A stretch of DNA of 37,115 nt from NCBI RefSeq assembly GCF_018614955.1, contig NZ_JAGGNV010000044.1, positions 1 to 37,115 on the forward strand. The letters run 5' to 3'. Positions within the stretch are counted from its first letter, which is position 1. Every line of letters begins with the position of its first letter. Below the pieces are notes generated by a model. The model was not told where the DNA came from. It did no database searches and worked only from the letters and a program-made list of their open reading frames with translations. This document shows, one piece after another, positions 15,603 to 23,732 of this stretch. The translations under genes and the position numbers were made by a program. Origin of the DNA: Variovorax paradoxus (GTDB lineage Bacteria > Pseudomonadota > Gammaproteobacteria > Burkholderiales > Burkholderiaceae_C).

Positions 15603-18128
15603 TCAAGCAAGGCGCGGCGCCAGCTGCACTGTCAGTGCGGCCAGCAGCCCCTGCGCCGTGACGCAGTGCCACATCAAGAGCGTGTTGTCGAGGGTGGCGC
15701 GGGCGGCGGGCTGGAGCCGGCCGATCCAGGAGCGCGCCAGCACGTAGCCGCCCATCAGCAGCAGCACCGCGACGTGGAAACCCTGATAGCCGAGCAGCAT
15801 GCCGACGGTCGCGCTCCAGGCCTGTGCGCGCGGGTCGAGTCCGGCTTGCAGATGGCCGGCCATGTCGAGCGCGAATGCGCCGCTGGTGCAGGCCATCGCG
15901 AGCAGCACCAGTGCGCGCAACAGCCGCTGGCCGCGCACCTCGGTCGAGCCCAGCGCGCGCGCTGCGCCTGCCATCAGCAGCGAGCCGGCCGCCAGCAGCG
16001 CGGCCGAGCCCAGCGGCCAGCGCGTCGCCGGCAGCGCGGCACCGGCCGGCGGGCACACGTCCGCGGCCATGGACACGTGAAGATGCGAGAACACGAAGGA
16101 CGCGAAGATCGTCATGTCGACCGCGATCAGCACGATCACGGCCCACCATGAATGCGAGGCGCGGCCGGCGGCGCCCACCGGCAGGTAGACGCCGCGCGCG
16201 ACGCGGGCCGTCGCGCTCGGCGGCGGCTGGTCGCAGCCCCAGAGCCAGATGAGGATGGCGACGATCGCGAGCAGCCCGCAGGCGAAGGCCGGCACCATGC
16301 GTTCGACCGTCAGCAGCAGGAAGAAGCCCGCGGTCCCCGCCGCGGCGACCACCGGCCACCAGCCGTCGGTGGGCAGCCGCAGCAGGTGCAGCGGCCGCGC
16401 ATCGCGCGCGCTGGTCACCAGCGTCTCGCGCCCGCCGAACACCGTGCCGGGCAGCCAGTGGCGACCGGCCTCGACCTCCAGCGGCAGCGCGGGCCGGTCC
16501 CACAGGGGTTCGCGCGAGATCACATCGGGAATGCTGCGCACGCCGTAGTCGCGCGGCGGCAGCCATTCGAGCGTGCCGGCCCGCCACGGGTTGCCGTGGT
16601 CCTTCTCGGGCCGGCGCAGCGTGCGCGCCGCATCGACGATGAACAGCAGCACGCCGGCCGCCAGGGTGAAGGCGCCCAGGGTCGACAGCAGGTTGAGGCC
16701 GTTCCAGCCCAGATCGCCGGGGTAGGTGTAGACGCGCCGCGGCATGCCCATCAGGCCCGCGATGTGCATTGGAAAGAAGGCGAGATTGAAGCCGCCGAAC
16801 ATCAGGCCGAAGAACCAGCGGCCCCAGCGCTCCGACAGGCAATGCCCGTTGAACACCGGCGCCCAGTAGTAGAAGCCCGCGAACAATGGAAACACCATGC
16901 CGCCGATCAGCACGTAGTGGAAATGCGCGACGATGAAGTAGCTGTCGTGCGCCTGCCAGTCGAAGGGCAGCACCGCCACCATCACGCCCGTGAGGCCGCC
17001 CAGCACGAAGATGAAATGGAAGCCGAGCAGGAACAGCGTCGGCGCGTTCAGCCGCACGCGGCCGCGCCAGAAGGTCGCGATCCATGCGAACACCTGCACG
17101 CCGCTCGGAATGGCGACGATGAAGCTGGCCGCCGAGACGACCATCATCGAGAGGTTGCCGAGGCCGGCCGTGAACATGTGGTGCGCCCACAGCGCGAAGC
17201 TCACGATGCCGACGCCGGCCAGTGCCGCCACCACGCCGCGATAGGCCACCAGCGGCGTGCCCGCGAGCGTGGCGATCATCATCGAGACCATGCCCGCGGC
17301 GGGCAGGAAGATGATGTAGACCTCCGGATGGCCGAAGAACCAGAACAGGTGCTGCCACAAGAGCGGATCGCCGCCGCGCGCCGCGATGAAGAAGGGCCAG
17401 TCGAAGGCGCGCTCGAGCTCGAGCAGCGTGGTGGCCGCGGTCACCGCAGGGAAGGCGAACACGATCATCAGCGCGGTCACCAGCATGGCCCAGGCGAACA
17501 CCGGCATCTTCATCAGCGTCATGCCCGGCGCGCGCGTGAAGAGGATGCCGATGATGAGCTCGATCGCGCCCGCGATGGCCGAGATCTCGATGAAGCCGAT
17601 GCCCAGGAGCCACCAGTCCGCGCCGCGCCCCGGCGAGAACTCCTTGCCGGTGAGCGGCGGGTACATGAACCAGCCGCCGTCGGGTGATTGACCGAAGAAG
17701 ATGGTGCAGAAGAAGGCGATGCCGCCGATCGCATAGGCCCAGAAAGCGTAGGCCGACAGGCGCGGAAAGGGCAGGTCGCGCGCGCCCAGCATGCCCGGCA
17801 GCAGGTAGACGGCCACGGCCTCGACGATCGGCACCGCGAACAGGAACATCATCACAGTGCCGTGCATCGTGAAGAGCTGGTTGTAGGTCTTCGGGTCGAC
17901 GAGCCCGTTGTCCGGCACGGCAAGCTGCGCGCGCATCACGAGCGCCAGGATGCCGGCCAGCACGAAGAAGAGCATCGCGGTCGCGATGTAGAACACGCCG
18001 ATGTGCGTGTTGTTGACGGCCGAGAGCAGCCGCCAGCCTTCGGGTGCCCGCCAGGCGCGTTCGAGCGCCTCGCGCTCGCCGTCGGGGCGCGGCAGGCTGG
18101 AGGGCAGGGTGTCGGCCGCGGGTTTCAT
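15603..18128 (-). CDS. ctaD: caa3-type cytochrome c oxidase subunit I fused to subunit III
   Basis: An 841-aa membrane protein. Residues 1 to about 560 are subunit I: heme a ligands H89 and H404, heme a3 ligand H402, CuB ligands H267, H316, H317, and the cross-linked Tyr and channel Glu in HPEVY (267-271). About 600-841 is subunit III (QGFHVAVLLLMGGY and LLMWHCVTAQG). Proton-channel residues are unusual. Q345 sits exactly 28 residues after the CuB His pair, the position of the K-channel Lys362 of Rhodobacter; the codon is CAG (17094-17096). Asp118 of the D channel is kept, but the following FPRxNN is FPRLSA. The start overlaps the coxB stop (ATGA). The enzyme reduces O2 to water with electrons from cytochrome c. 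No subunit IV or assembly gene is present here. Confidence 0.95.
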   Translation of the reverse strand: MKPAADTLPSSLPRPDGEREALERAWRAPEGWRLLSAVNNTHIGVFYIATAMLFFVLAGILALVMRAQLAVPDNGLVDPKTYNQLFTMHGTVMMFLFAVPIVEAVAVYLLPGMLGARDLPFPRLSAYAFWAYAIGGIAFFCTIFFGQSPDGGWFMYPPLTGKEFSPGRGADWWLLGIGFIEISAIAGAIELIIGILFTRAPGMTLMKMPVFAWAMLVTALMIVFAFPAVTAATTLLELERAFDWPFFIAARGGDPLLWQHLFWFFGHPEVYIIFLPAAGMVSMMIATLAGTPLVAYRGVVAALAGVGIVSFALWAHHMFTAGLGNLSMMVVSAASFIVAIPSGVQVFAWIATFWRGRVRLNAPTLFLLGFHFIFVLGGLTGVMVAVLPFDWQAHDSYFIVAHFHYVLIGGMVFPLFAGFYYWAPVFNGHCLSERWGRWFFGLMFGGFNLAFFPMHIAGLMGMPRRVYTYPGDLGWNGLNLLSTLGAFTLAAGVLLFIVDAARTLRRPEKDHGNPWRAGTLEWLPPRDYGVRSIPDVISREPLWDRPALPLEVEAGRHWLPGTVFGGRETLVTSARDARPLHLLRLPTDGWWPVVAAAGTAGFFLLLTVERMVPAFACGLLAIVAILIWLWGCDQPPPSATARVARGVYLPVGAAGRASHSWWAVIVLIAVDMTIFASFVFSHLHVSMAADVCPPAGAALPATRWPLGSAALLAAGSLLMAGAARALGSTEVRGQRLLRALVLLAMACTSGAFALDMAGHLQAGLDPRAQAWSATVGMLLGYQGFHVAVLLLMGGYVLARSWIGRLQPAARATLDNTLLMWHCVTAQGLLAALTVQLAPRLA

Positions 18129-19060
18129 TGGAGCACGCCGAGCCAGGCCGCGATGGATCGAAGGCTCGCCTCGTCGATGCGCGCGCCCGACGAGGGCATG
18201 CGTGCGCCGGGCTTGAGCTGCTGCGTGTGCGCCACCCATTGCGCGAGGCCGGCGGCGTCGTTTGCCACCGTGCCCGCGCCGAGGTAGAGGCGGCTGCCGA
18301 CGTGCGTGAGGTCGGGGCCGAGCCGGCTTTCTTCGCTCACGCCGCGCACCGTGTGGCAGGCGTTGCAGCGATGGGCGAGAAAGGCTTCGCGGCCACGCTC
18401 GATCTCCGGCGAGGACGAGGCCGCCGCGGGCCGGGCCTGGGCCGCGAGCCAGGCATCGAAGACTGCGGGCTGCTCCGCCACCACGTGCAGCGCCATGCGT
18501 GCATGCTGATCGCCGCAGTACTCCGCGCATTGCCCGCGCCAAGTGCCGGGCCGGTCGGCCTGCAACTGCAGGTGCTGCACGCGGCCCGGCAGCATGTCCA
18601 TCTTGCCGCCCAGTGCCGGCACCCAGAAGCTGTGGATCACATCGGCGCTCGAAAGACCGAAGTAGACCGGCCGGCCCACCGGGATGCGGATCTCGTTGGC
18701 GCCCACGATCTCGGCGCCGGTAGCCGGATCGCGGTAGCGCAGCTCCCACCACCACATGCGCGCGGTGACGCCGACGATCAGCGCGTCCTTCGGCGGCGCG
18801 ATGCGCCACGGCGGCTTGTGCCACTCGCTGTAGGCGAAGAGCGCGGCCAGCACCGCGGTGGGGAACACCACGCCGCCGCCGAGCACCCACCAGCGCGCAT
18901 TCACCTGGCCGCCGCGCCGCCGCACGGCCAGTGCGAGCAGCGCCATCACAGCCACGAAGATCAGCGTCGCGCCCAGCACCAGCACCGTGCTCACGCCCAG
19001 CAGCGTCTCGGCCACCGGGCCCGCGGCATGCAGGGCGGATTGCGAAGCGGTGCCGCTCAT
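18125..19060 (-). CDS. coxB: caa3-type cytochrome c oxidase subunit II with fused heme c domain
   Basis: A 311-aa protein. Two membrane helices (about 20-47 and 57-77) anchor a periplasmic cupredoxin domain. The binuclear CuA site is intact: H143 and the C178-x-E180-x-C182-x3-H186-x2-M189 motif. MWWWELRYRDP at 102-112 is the aromatic electron-entry patch. A cytochrome c domain follows, with CNACH at 232-236 and a distal Met in ARMPSSG. This makes it caa3-type, taking electrons to CuA through its own heme c. It overlaps its upstream and downstream neighbours by ATGA at both ends, so the three genes are translationally coupled. Confidence 0.95.
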   Translation of the reverse strand: MSGTASQSALHAAGPVAETLLGVSTVLVLGATLIFVAVMALLALAVRRRGGQVNARWWVLGGGVVFPTAVLAALFAYSEWHKPPWRIAPPKDALIVGVTARMWWWELRYRDPATGAEIVGANEIRIPVGRPVYFGLSSADVIHSFWVPALGGKMDMLPGRVQHLQLQADRPGTWRGQCAEYCGDQHARMALHVVAEQPAVFDAWLAAQARPAAASSSPEIERGREAFLAHRCNACHTVRGVSEESRLGPDLTHVGSRLYLGAGTVANDAAGLAQWVAHTQQLKPGARMPSSGARIDEASLRSIAAWLGVLQ

Positions 19061-19473
19061 TCGAGTGCGAGCAGGTAGGCTGCCATGTCGCGCGCATCCT
19101 CGGGCGAGACGCCCATCGCGGGCATCACGGTGCCGGGCACCACGGCCTGCGGCGCAACGATCCAGCGCGCCAGCGTGTCGGGACCGTTCGGCACCTGGCC
19201 CGCGATGTAGCTGCGGCGGCCGAAGGCCTTGAGCGGCGGGCCGACGGTGCCGCGCGCGATCGGGACTTCCGGAATCGCATGGCAGCTGCCGCACTGGTAC
19301 TGCCCAAGCAGCTGCTGGCCGCGCGCGATCTGGGCCGCCGGCGCCTTGGCGTTGGGCAGCTTGCGTTCGCCGAGCTCGCAGCCGCTAACGAGCGCTGCGA
19401 TGGCCAGCAGCAGCAGCAGTGCGGTCCACGAGCCGGGGCGATCCAGCAGCAGCAGCAGCAGGTAGGCGGGCAT
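19057..19473 (-). CDS. cytochrome c lipoprotein, first gene of the caa3 operon
   Basis: A 138-aa exported c-type cytochrome. The signal segment is very Leu-rich and ends in a lipobox, LVSGC (28-32), so lipid anchoring at Cys32 is expected. Heme c binds at CGSCH (61-65), with the axial Met in PGTVMPAMGVSPEDAR. VPIARGTVGPPLKAFGRR is a class I cytochrome c feature. Two CTG tracts encode the Leu runs (LLLLLL and ALLLLL). It likely feeds electrons to CoxB, with which it overlaps by ATGA. The start at 19473 is the only ATG in frame that gives a plausible export signal; the ribosome site is weak. Confidence 0.85.
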   Translation of the reverse strand: MPAYLLLLLLDRPGSWTALLLLLAIAALVSGCELGERKLPNAKAPAAQIARGQQLLGQYQCGSCHAIPEVPIARGTVGPPLKAFGRRSYIAGQVPNGPDTLARWIVAPQAVVPGTVMPAMGVSPEDARDMAAYLLALE

Positions 19474-19537
19474 CCCGCAATTCTCGTGGCGCGAATGCGC
19501 CTTGCGCCGACACGGCGGCGCTCTCGCGCGTCGGACA

Positions 19538-20413
19538 ATGCCGCCAAACATGGGAACCTCGAAGACCGTCCTGCTGACGCTTGCGGTGCTCGGCCTGGCC
19601 GCGGCGGCGGGCGCAGCGGTGACGGTGTGGGGCGGGCTCTACAACATCTCCGCGACCGAGCAGCACACGCAGCCCGTGTATTCGATGCTCGAGACCGCGA
19701 TGCGGCAAGCGGTGCGGTTGCGCGCACGCGGCATCGAGCCGCCGAAGCTCGACGACGAACGGCTGGTGCTGCGCGGCGCCGCCTGCTTTCGCGACAAGTG
19801 CCAGCAATGCCACGGCGGCCCCGGCGTTGCGCAGGGCGACATCGGCAAGAGCATGCAGCCGTGGCCCGGACCGCTGGTCGATGCGCGCCAGCACTGGAAC
19901 GCGCGCGAGCTCTACTGGGTGACGAAGCACGGCATCAAGATGAGCGGCATGCCGGCCTGGGAATTCCGCCTGGCCGAGGAAGACCTGTGGGCCGTGGTCG
20001 CCTTTCTCGAGCGCTTGCCCGACCTCACGCCGCAACAGTACGCCGAGGCGACGCGGGCGAGCGTGACGGTGACGAGCGGCCCCGCGGTGCCAAGTGCCTG
20101 TGGCCCCCGCGTGGCGACGAATGCCGATGCGCAGGGCGATGTGCGCCGCGGCGCCAAGGCGATCCATCAATACGCCTGCGGCACTTGTCACACCATCCCG
20201 GGCGTCACCGGCTCGTCGCCCAACGTCGGCCCGCCGCTCGCCGGCGTGGCGCGCCGCGCGATGATCGGCGGCAAGCTCGCCAACACGCCCGACAACATGG
20301 TGCGCTGGCTGCGCCACACGCGCGAGGTCGACCCGCAGACAGCCATGCCCGAGATGGGCGTGACGGAGCAGGATGCGCGCGACATCGCGGCGTACCTGGC
20401 GACGCTCGACTGA
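19538..20413 (+). CDS. membrane-anchored diheme cytochrome c
   Basis: A 291-aa protein with one N-terminal hydrophobic segment (about 10-32) and two cytochrome c domains. Heme 1 binds at CQQCH (88-92), with KMSGMPAWEF supplying a Met; heme 2 binds at CGTCH (214-218), with AMPEMGVTEQDARDIAAYL. The second domain closely resembles the small cytochrome lipoprotein across the divergent promoter (PxMGVxxxDARDMAAYL), which suggests duplication. A role as electron donor to the adjacent caa3 oxidase is inferred from position. Starts at 19538 and 19550 are both possible. The gene is convergent with rnk (7-base gap). Confidence 0.87.
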   Translation: MPPNMGTSKTVLLTLAVLGLAAAAGAAVTVWGGLYNISATEQHTQPVYSMLETAMRQAVRLRARGIEPPKLDDERLVLRGAACFRDKCQQCHGGPGVAQGDIGKSMQPWPGPLVDARQHWNARELYWVTKHGIKMSGMPAWEFRLAEEDLWAVVAFLERLPDLTPQQYAEATRASVTVTSGPAVPSACGPRVATNADAQGDVRRGAKAIHQYACGTCHTIPGVTGSSPNVGPPLAGVARRAMIGGKLANTPDNMVRWLRHTREVDPQTAMPEMGVTEQDARDIAAYLATLD

Positions 20414-20420
20414 GTCGATC

Positions 20421-20828
20421 TCAGGTCGTGTAGTCGCCGCTGGCTTCGGGCTGGAACAGGATCTCGAGCACCTCGGCGTGGCCTTCCTCGCCGCTGGGCA
20501 AGGTCCAGCTCGCCACCGCGCCGAGCCGCAAGCCGATCAGGCTCATGCCGACCGGCGAGAGCACAGAGACGAGGCCGGCGCCGGGCTCGGCGTCCTTGGG
20601 GTAGCAGAGGGTCAGCTTGTGGCGCTGGCCCGAGGGCACATCCGCGATGGTGACTTGCGAATACATCGTGACGACATCTGCCGGCACCTCGCGTGAGCCA
20701 AGCACCTCGGCGGCATCGAGCAGGGCTTCGAGCCCCGGATGGGATTTTTCGTCGAGCAGCTTGCTGAGACGAAGGTGATCGAGCTCGGTGAGCGTGCGCT
20801 CGCCGCGAATAGTTGTCGTCGATGACAT
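20421..20828 (-). CDS. rnk: Rnk-type nucleoside diphosphate kinase regulator (GreA/GreB C-terminal fold)
   Basis: A 135-aa cytoplasmic protein. It has a short helical N-terminus (LTELDHLRLSKLL) and a GreA/B-like C-terminal domain: VTMYSQVTIADVPSGQRHKLTLCYP, then VSVLSPVGMSLIGLRLG. This is the Rnk architecture, which lacks the long coiled coil and acidic tip of Gre factors. Rnk binds RNA polymerase and was described as a regulator of nucleoside diphosphate kinase. The short coiled coil means transcript-cleavage stimulation is not expected. Confidence 0.9.
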   Translation of the reverse strand: MSSTTTIRGERTLTELDHLRLSKLLDEKSHPGLEALLDAAEVLGSREVPADVVTMYSQVTIADVPSGQRHKLTLCYPKDAEPGAGLVSVLSPVGMSLIGLRLGAVASWTLPSGEEGHAEVLEILFQPEASGDYTT

Positions 20829-21149
20829 GAAGCACTCCAGTCGAATGCGGCCGCAGGGGTCGCTGTCGCGCGGGGCTTAAGCCCGGCGATCGATGGTTGC
20901 GCTAAACGAGAAGAGGGAAGGGGGATCGCCGGGCGGAGGAAAGTGCGGCTGGCGTGCGCTCAGCGGGCCGGGTCTCCTTGCCATCGGCTGCTTGCGCGCG
21001 CCGGCCTGCCGCGAGGGCGGCGGGGGCTGCAGCGGGGCAGTCAGTGACGAGGAGGACGGTGGCCGGGAAGCGCATGCGACCCATTGTAGGAGGCGGTGCG
21101 AGGGGCGGCTTGGCGGATGACCCTTCGAGGAGTGCCGAGATCGAGCGGG
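20829..21149. other. intergenic stretch with no gene I can support
   Basis: These 321 bases separate rnk from the end of the FHA gene. A leftward frame (within 20902-21183) could encode a short Ala/Pro/Arg-rich peptide, but it has no domain, no good ribosome site and typical shadow composition. Promoter elements for rnk must lie at the left end. I see no repeat or structured RNA. Confidence 0.5.
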
Positions 21150-21560
21150 TCAGGCGGCCGCGCCACGCAATGCGTCGGCCCATGTGGGAGAGACGCGCTG
21201 AGATGCCAGTTCGAGCGGAAGCCCGGGAATGGTCAGCAGCCGCAAGGCCTCGACGGACGTGTAGTCCTGATTGCCGGCCAGGAAGCGCATCCGGCAGCCG
21301 CCGATGGAGATGCTGTCGCCATCGACCAGATGCTGCGTCTCCTCCACCTTGACGTCGTTCACATAGACGCCGTTGCTGCTGGCCAGATCCTTGATCGTCA
21401 CGAACGGACCATCGAGGATCAGCACGGCATGGAGGCGGCTGACTCGTTCATGCTTGATGACGATGTCGTTGGTCGTCGCCCGCCCGACGGTTGTTTCCGG
21501 CTTGCGCAGCTTGATCTGCCTGGTGGTGTTGGCGCTTATCAACAAGAGGAGTTTGGGCAT
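21150..21560 (-). CDS. FHA-domain protein
   Basis: A 136-aa cytoplasmic protein that is almost entirely one FHA domain. The phosphothreonine-binding signature is complete: TTVGRATTNDIVI (GR), then HERVSRLHAVL (SxxH) and DLASSNGVYVNDVKV (SxNG). A C-terminal tail of about 35 residues follows. Stand-alone FHA proteins act as phospho-dependent adaptors, often in type VI secretion or Ser/Thr-kinase circuits; no kinase or secretion gene is in this window, so the partner is unknown. The ATG at 21560 (MPKLLLLISAN) is preceded by a weak ribosome site; upstream in-frame codons lack family sequence. Confidence 0.88.
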   Translation of the reverse strand: MPKLLLLISANTTRQIKLRKPETTVGRATTNDIVIKHERVSRLHAVLILDGPFVTIKDLASSNGVYVNDVKVEETQHLVDGDSISIGGCRMRFLAGNQDYTSVEALRLLTIPGLPLELASQRVSPTWADALRGAAA

Positions 21561-21765
21561 GTCTCGCGTTCTGTTCTGTCGTTCTCGTATCGGCAGATCG
21601 ATGGACGCTGGAGCGCCAGGCACGCGTCTGCAGACCTTTGTCCGTCCCTTCAATGGGGGCGGATCGGAGGTCGGCAGAGGTTAGGGATGAGCACCTCGGG
21701 AGTAAAGCGCTTTGGATGAATGGGGCGCATCGATGGCGCGAATACATCCGCGAAGCGCAACGAAA

Positions 21766-21788
21766 ACGGCCCCTGCAAGAGGGGCCGT
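21766..21788 (-). terminator. rho-independent terminator of tRNA-Gly
   Basis: A perfect 9-base stem (ACGGCCCCT / AGGGGCCGT) with a 5-base loop lies 12 bases after the tRNA 3' end. Read leftward it is followed by TTTTCGTT. Position and T-run make it the natural end of the tRNA transcript, and it also insulates the FHA gene. Confidence 0.85.
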
Positions 21789-21800
21789 GATAGTTGGATT

Positions 21801-21874
21801 TGGAGCGGGTGAAGGGAATCGAACCCTCGTATGAAGCTTGGGAAGCTGCCGTTCTGCCATTGAACTACACCCGC
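21801..21874 (-). tRNA. tRNA-Gly (anticodon CCC), CCA encoded
   Basis: The 74-nt leftward sequence starts GCGGGTGTAGTTCAATGG and ends in CACCCGCTCCA. The acceptor stem is GCGGGTG/CACCCGC, the D arm GTTC/GAAC, and the T arm GAGGG-TTCGATT-CCCTT. The anticodon loop TTCCCAA gives CCC, reading GGG codons. It closely matches E. coli glyU. One C-T mismatch is visible in the anticodon stem (second pair from the top); close relatives seem to share it, so I do not read it as a pseudogene. Confidence 0.97.
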
Positions 21875-21885
21875 AGCAGGCGCGG

Positions 21886-21891
21886 ATTCTA
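21886..21891 (-). promoter_or_regulatory. candidate -10 box for tRNA-Gly
   Basis: Read leftward, TAGAAT lies 11 bases before the tRNA 5' end, a normal -10 position. The candidate -35 (GTTCAG, about 16-17 bases upstream) is weak. A GC-rich discriminator follows, as usual for stable RNA promoters. Confidence 0.4.
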
Positions 21892-21935
21892 CTGCGGTCG
21901 CTGCCGCCTGAACGCCCAGCGTGGCACGCGCTGCG

Positions 21936-22412
21936 TCACTCCGGAAACTGGACCACCGGCCCCGCAGCCTTCTTGCCGGGCGGCACATAGGCGGGTGCCG
22001 GCGAACCGCCGGGGCCTAGCGAGCGGGTGAATGCATAGATGGCCTTCAGGTCGGCATCGCTCATGGCGCGGACATTGAACCAGGGCATGGGCGGGCGCGG
22101 CCGCATGTTGCGCGCATGGTGGATCCATTGCTGCTCGCTCATGCTGGCCATCATCAGGCGCAGATTGGTGGCATAGGTCGTACCCCAGGGGCCGGCCCAG
22201 CCCAGGGAATCGCCCGTCAGCCAGAGTTTCTCGTCGACCTGGCCGTTGCTGGGGCCGTAGTTGGGCGTGTGGCAATCGTTGCAGCCGGCGACCTGAATCA
22301 GGTAGCGGCCGCGGCGCAGTTGATCCTTGCCTGCTTCCGCAGGCCCGGCCAAGGTGCCGGCGCAGGCGAGAAGGGCGAATGCGGTGGCAACGAATTTCGG
22401 GTGCGCTGTCAT
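21936..22412 (-). CDS. exported monoheme cytochrome c
   Basis: A 158-aa protein with a signal peptide (about 1-27, ending in AEA). Heme c binds at CNDCH, in GRYLIQVAGCNDCHTPNYG, the start typical of cytochrome subunits that partner periplasmic or membrane dehydrogenases. MPWFNVRAMSDADLKAIYAFTRSLG carries the axial Met region. It is the last gene of the SnoaL-TetR-cytochrome operon and overlaps the TetR stop (ATGA). That coupling suggests the cytochrome is induced together with an oxidation pathway governed by the TetR protein, perhaps accepting electrons from the divergent FAD oxidoreductase's pathway, but this is inference. Confidence 0.88.
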   Translation of the reverse strand: MTAHPKFVATAFALLACAGTLAGPAEAGKDQLRRGRYLIQVAGCNDCHTPNYGPSNGQVDEKLWLTGDSLGWAGPWGTTYATNLRLMMASMSEQQWIHHARNMRPRPPMPWFNVRAMSDADLKAIYAFTRSLGPGGSPAPAYVPPGKKAAGPVVQFPE

Positions 22413-23092
22413 GGAGAACTCCTTGGACGAGATCGACGGGGAAGAATCGTTTCCTTCGGCTTGCGCTGAACCGGCCTGGCCGGCGCCGGACCGGGCTGCG
22501 CCGCAGCCGCGACCAGCGCCCGGATCGCCCAGCGCCTGACCTTGCGCGCCTCGGCATCGTCGAGTCGAAGCACATCCTTGAAGACCACCATGGCCTCGGG
22601 ACCGATCACCAGTGCGAGCGCGTGCTTGAGGTTCTTCAGCGCCGCCGGCTTGATGGAGCCGTTCGCCGGCGCGAGCGCGGCTTCGAGCAGCGGCGTGCGG
22701 CGGTTCTGGCGTCCCGGCAGCTGCGCGTCGGTTTCGCCGCGAGCGCTTCGCTCCAGCGACTGCGCCAGCATCATTCGCAGCGGCGCCTCGTTGGCCGCGA
22801 TCATCGTGTGCAGCGCGTCGTCCACGTGCTCGAGACGGGCGACCACGTCGTTCGCCGGCGCGCCGCGCAGCGCATCCTCCGGCTGCGGCGTCTCGATGTC
22901 GATGGATGCCTCCAGATGCAGCGCCTCGACGTTCGGAAAATAGCGGTAGGCGGTGGCGCGGGAAACCAGCGCCTCTTCGGCGATCTCGTCGAGCGTCGGC
23001 CGGCGTCCCTGTTTCGTCAATTGCGATGCGGCCTGCAGCAGGGCCTTGCGGGTGCGCTGCTTCTGCTGCGGGCGGCTTTCGTTGCCGGCCAT
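22409..23092 (-). CDS. TetR-family transcriptional regulator
   Basis: A 227-aa regulator. The N-terminal HTH is clear: TRKALLQAASQLTKQGRRPT at 14-33, then LDEIAEEALVSRATAYRYFPN at 34-54. The C-terminal ligand-binding region (about 60-200) is helical, with TMIAANEAPLRMMLAQSLE and VIGPEAMVVFKDVLRLDD. The last 25 residues are a Pro/Arg-rich tail. It is the middle gene of a leftward operon: three bases after the SnoaL gene and coupled to the cytochrome gene by ATGA. The palindrome at 23556-23579 in front of the operon is its likely operator, giving autoregulation. Confidence 0.9.
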   Translation of the reverse strand: MAGNESRPQQKQRTRKALLQAASQLTKQGRRPTLDEIAEEALVSRATAYRYFPNVEALHLEASIDIETPQPEDALRGAPANDVVARLEHVDDALHTMIAANEAPLRMMLAQSLERSARGETDAQLPGRQNRRTPLLEAALAPANGSIKPAALKNLKHALALVIGPEAMVVFKDVLRLDDAEARKVRRWAIRALVAAAAQPGPAPARPVQRKPKETILPRRSRPRSSP

Positions 23093-23094
23093 GC

Positions 23095-23520
23095 TCAGGC
23101 CACCTGGGGCAACTGCTGCAGGATGGCGCCCAGGTCGACCCAGACGTTCTCCCGGCGGATGTCGCCGTTGTCGGCGAACTCGATCACGTGCAGCAGGCGG
23201 AAGGCCAGCGGACGGTCGCGGCCTTCCATGCCGAAGGGGTGGCCCGGCGCCCGGCCGCTCCATAGCGAATCGTCGACCATGAAGTTGTCGCCGTAGAGGC
23301 GACGCCTGGATTCGACCTTGCCTTCGGACAGGTCGGCGAACAGCGTCTCGTAGAACGGGCGCGCGCCCTCGCGGCTGCGGCTGGGGCCGCTGGGCCAGCC
23401 GACCACGTCGTGCTCGACGTCGGCGGTGAGCGTGGCCAGCACACCCTCCACGTTGTCCTGGGCTTCGAAATTGAAATGCTCGTCGAGCTTGCGATCCATT
23501 TCGCTGCGGGTCAGTGCCAT
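23095..23520 (-). CDS. SnoaL-like / NTF2-like small protein
   Basis: A 141-aa protein with the cone-shaped SnoaL/NTF2 pattern: an N-terminal helix pair (MDRKLDEHFNFEAQDNVEGVLATLT), then DVEHDVVGWPSGPSRSREGARPFYETLF, and C-terminal strands ending in FADNGDIRRENVWVDLGAIL. Members include polyketide cyclases, limonene-epoxide hydrolase-like enzymes and binding proteins; no specific reaction can be assigned. First gene of the operon with TetR and a cytochrome. The ATG at 23520 (MALTRSEMDRK) is chosen because the upstream extension would run through the operator. Confidence 0.85.
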   Translation of the reverse strand: MALTRSEMDRKLDEHFNFEAQDNVEGVLATLTADVEHDVVGWPSGPSRSREGARPFYETLFADLSEGKVESRRRLYGDNFMVDDSLWSGRAPGHPFGMEGRDRPLAFRLLHVIEFADNGDIRRENVWVDLGAILQQLPQVA

Positions 23521-23555
23521 GGCGAGTGTCCTTGCGGGTTGAAGTGGCACGCATC

Positions 23556-23579
23556 GTAATGAGATTTCAGTCTCATTAC
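23556..23579. promoter_or_regulatory. 24-bp palindromic TetR operator
   Basis: Perfect 9-base arms GTAATGAGA and TCTCATTAC flank a 6-base centre (TTTCAG). The site is 36 bases before the SnoaL start and about 150 bases before the divergent FAD oxidoreductase. A further half-site, TCTCATT, is at 23590-23596. Size and symmetry suit a TetR dimer, and the only regulator nearby is the TetR gene of this operon. Confidence 0.8.
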
Positions 23580-23732
23580 AAGAAATTAATCTCATTTTGA
23601 TCCGGGAACGCCCCAGCCCGCCACCGTCCGGACGCACGGGTAGATTTCAAGGACGCCAGGTCAGGCGCCGGAGCGAGCAAGTCGCAAGAATGAGCCTCCG
23701 CCTCTTCAACGCGTTCACTCCGGGAGCACGCC

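Noticed and set aside
20902..21183. Possible leftward short gene between rnk and the FHA gene
   Set aside because: No ribosome site or domain, Ala/Pro/Arg-rich shadow composition, and overlap with the FHA gene end.
21801..21874. tRNA-Gly as a pseudogene because of the anticodon-stem mismatch
   Set aside because: All other stems, the CCA end, a -10 box and a terminator are intact.
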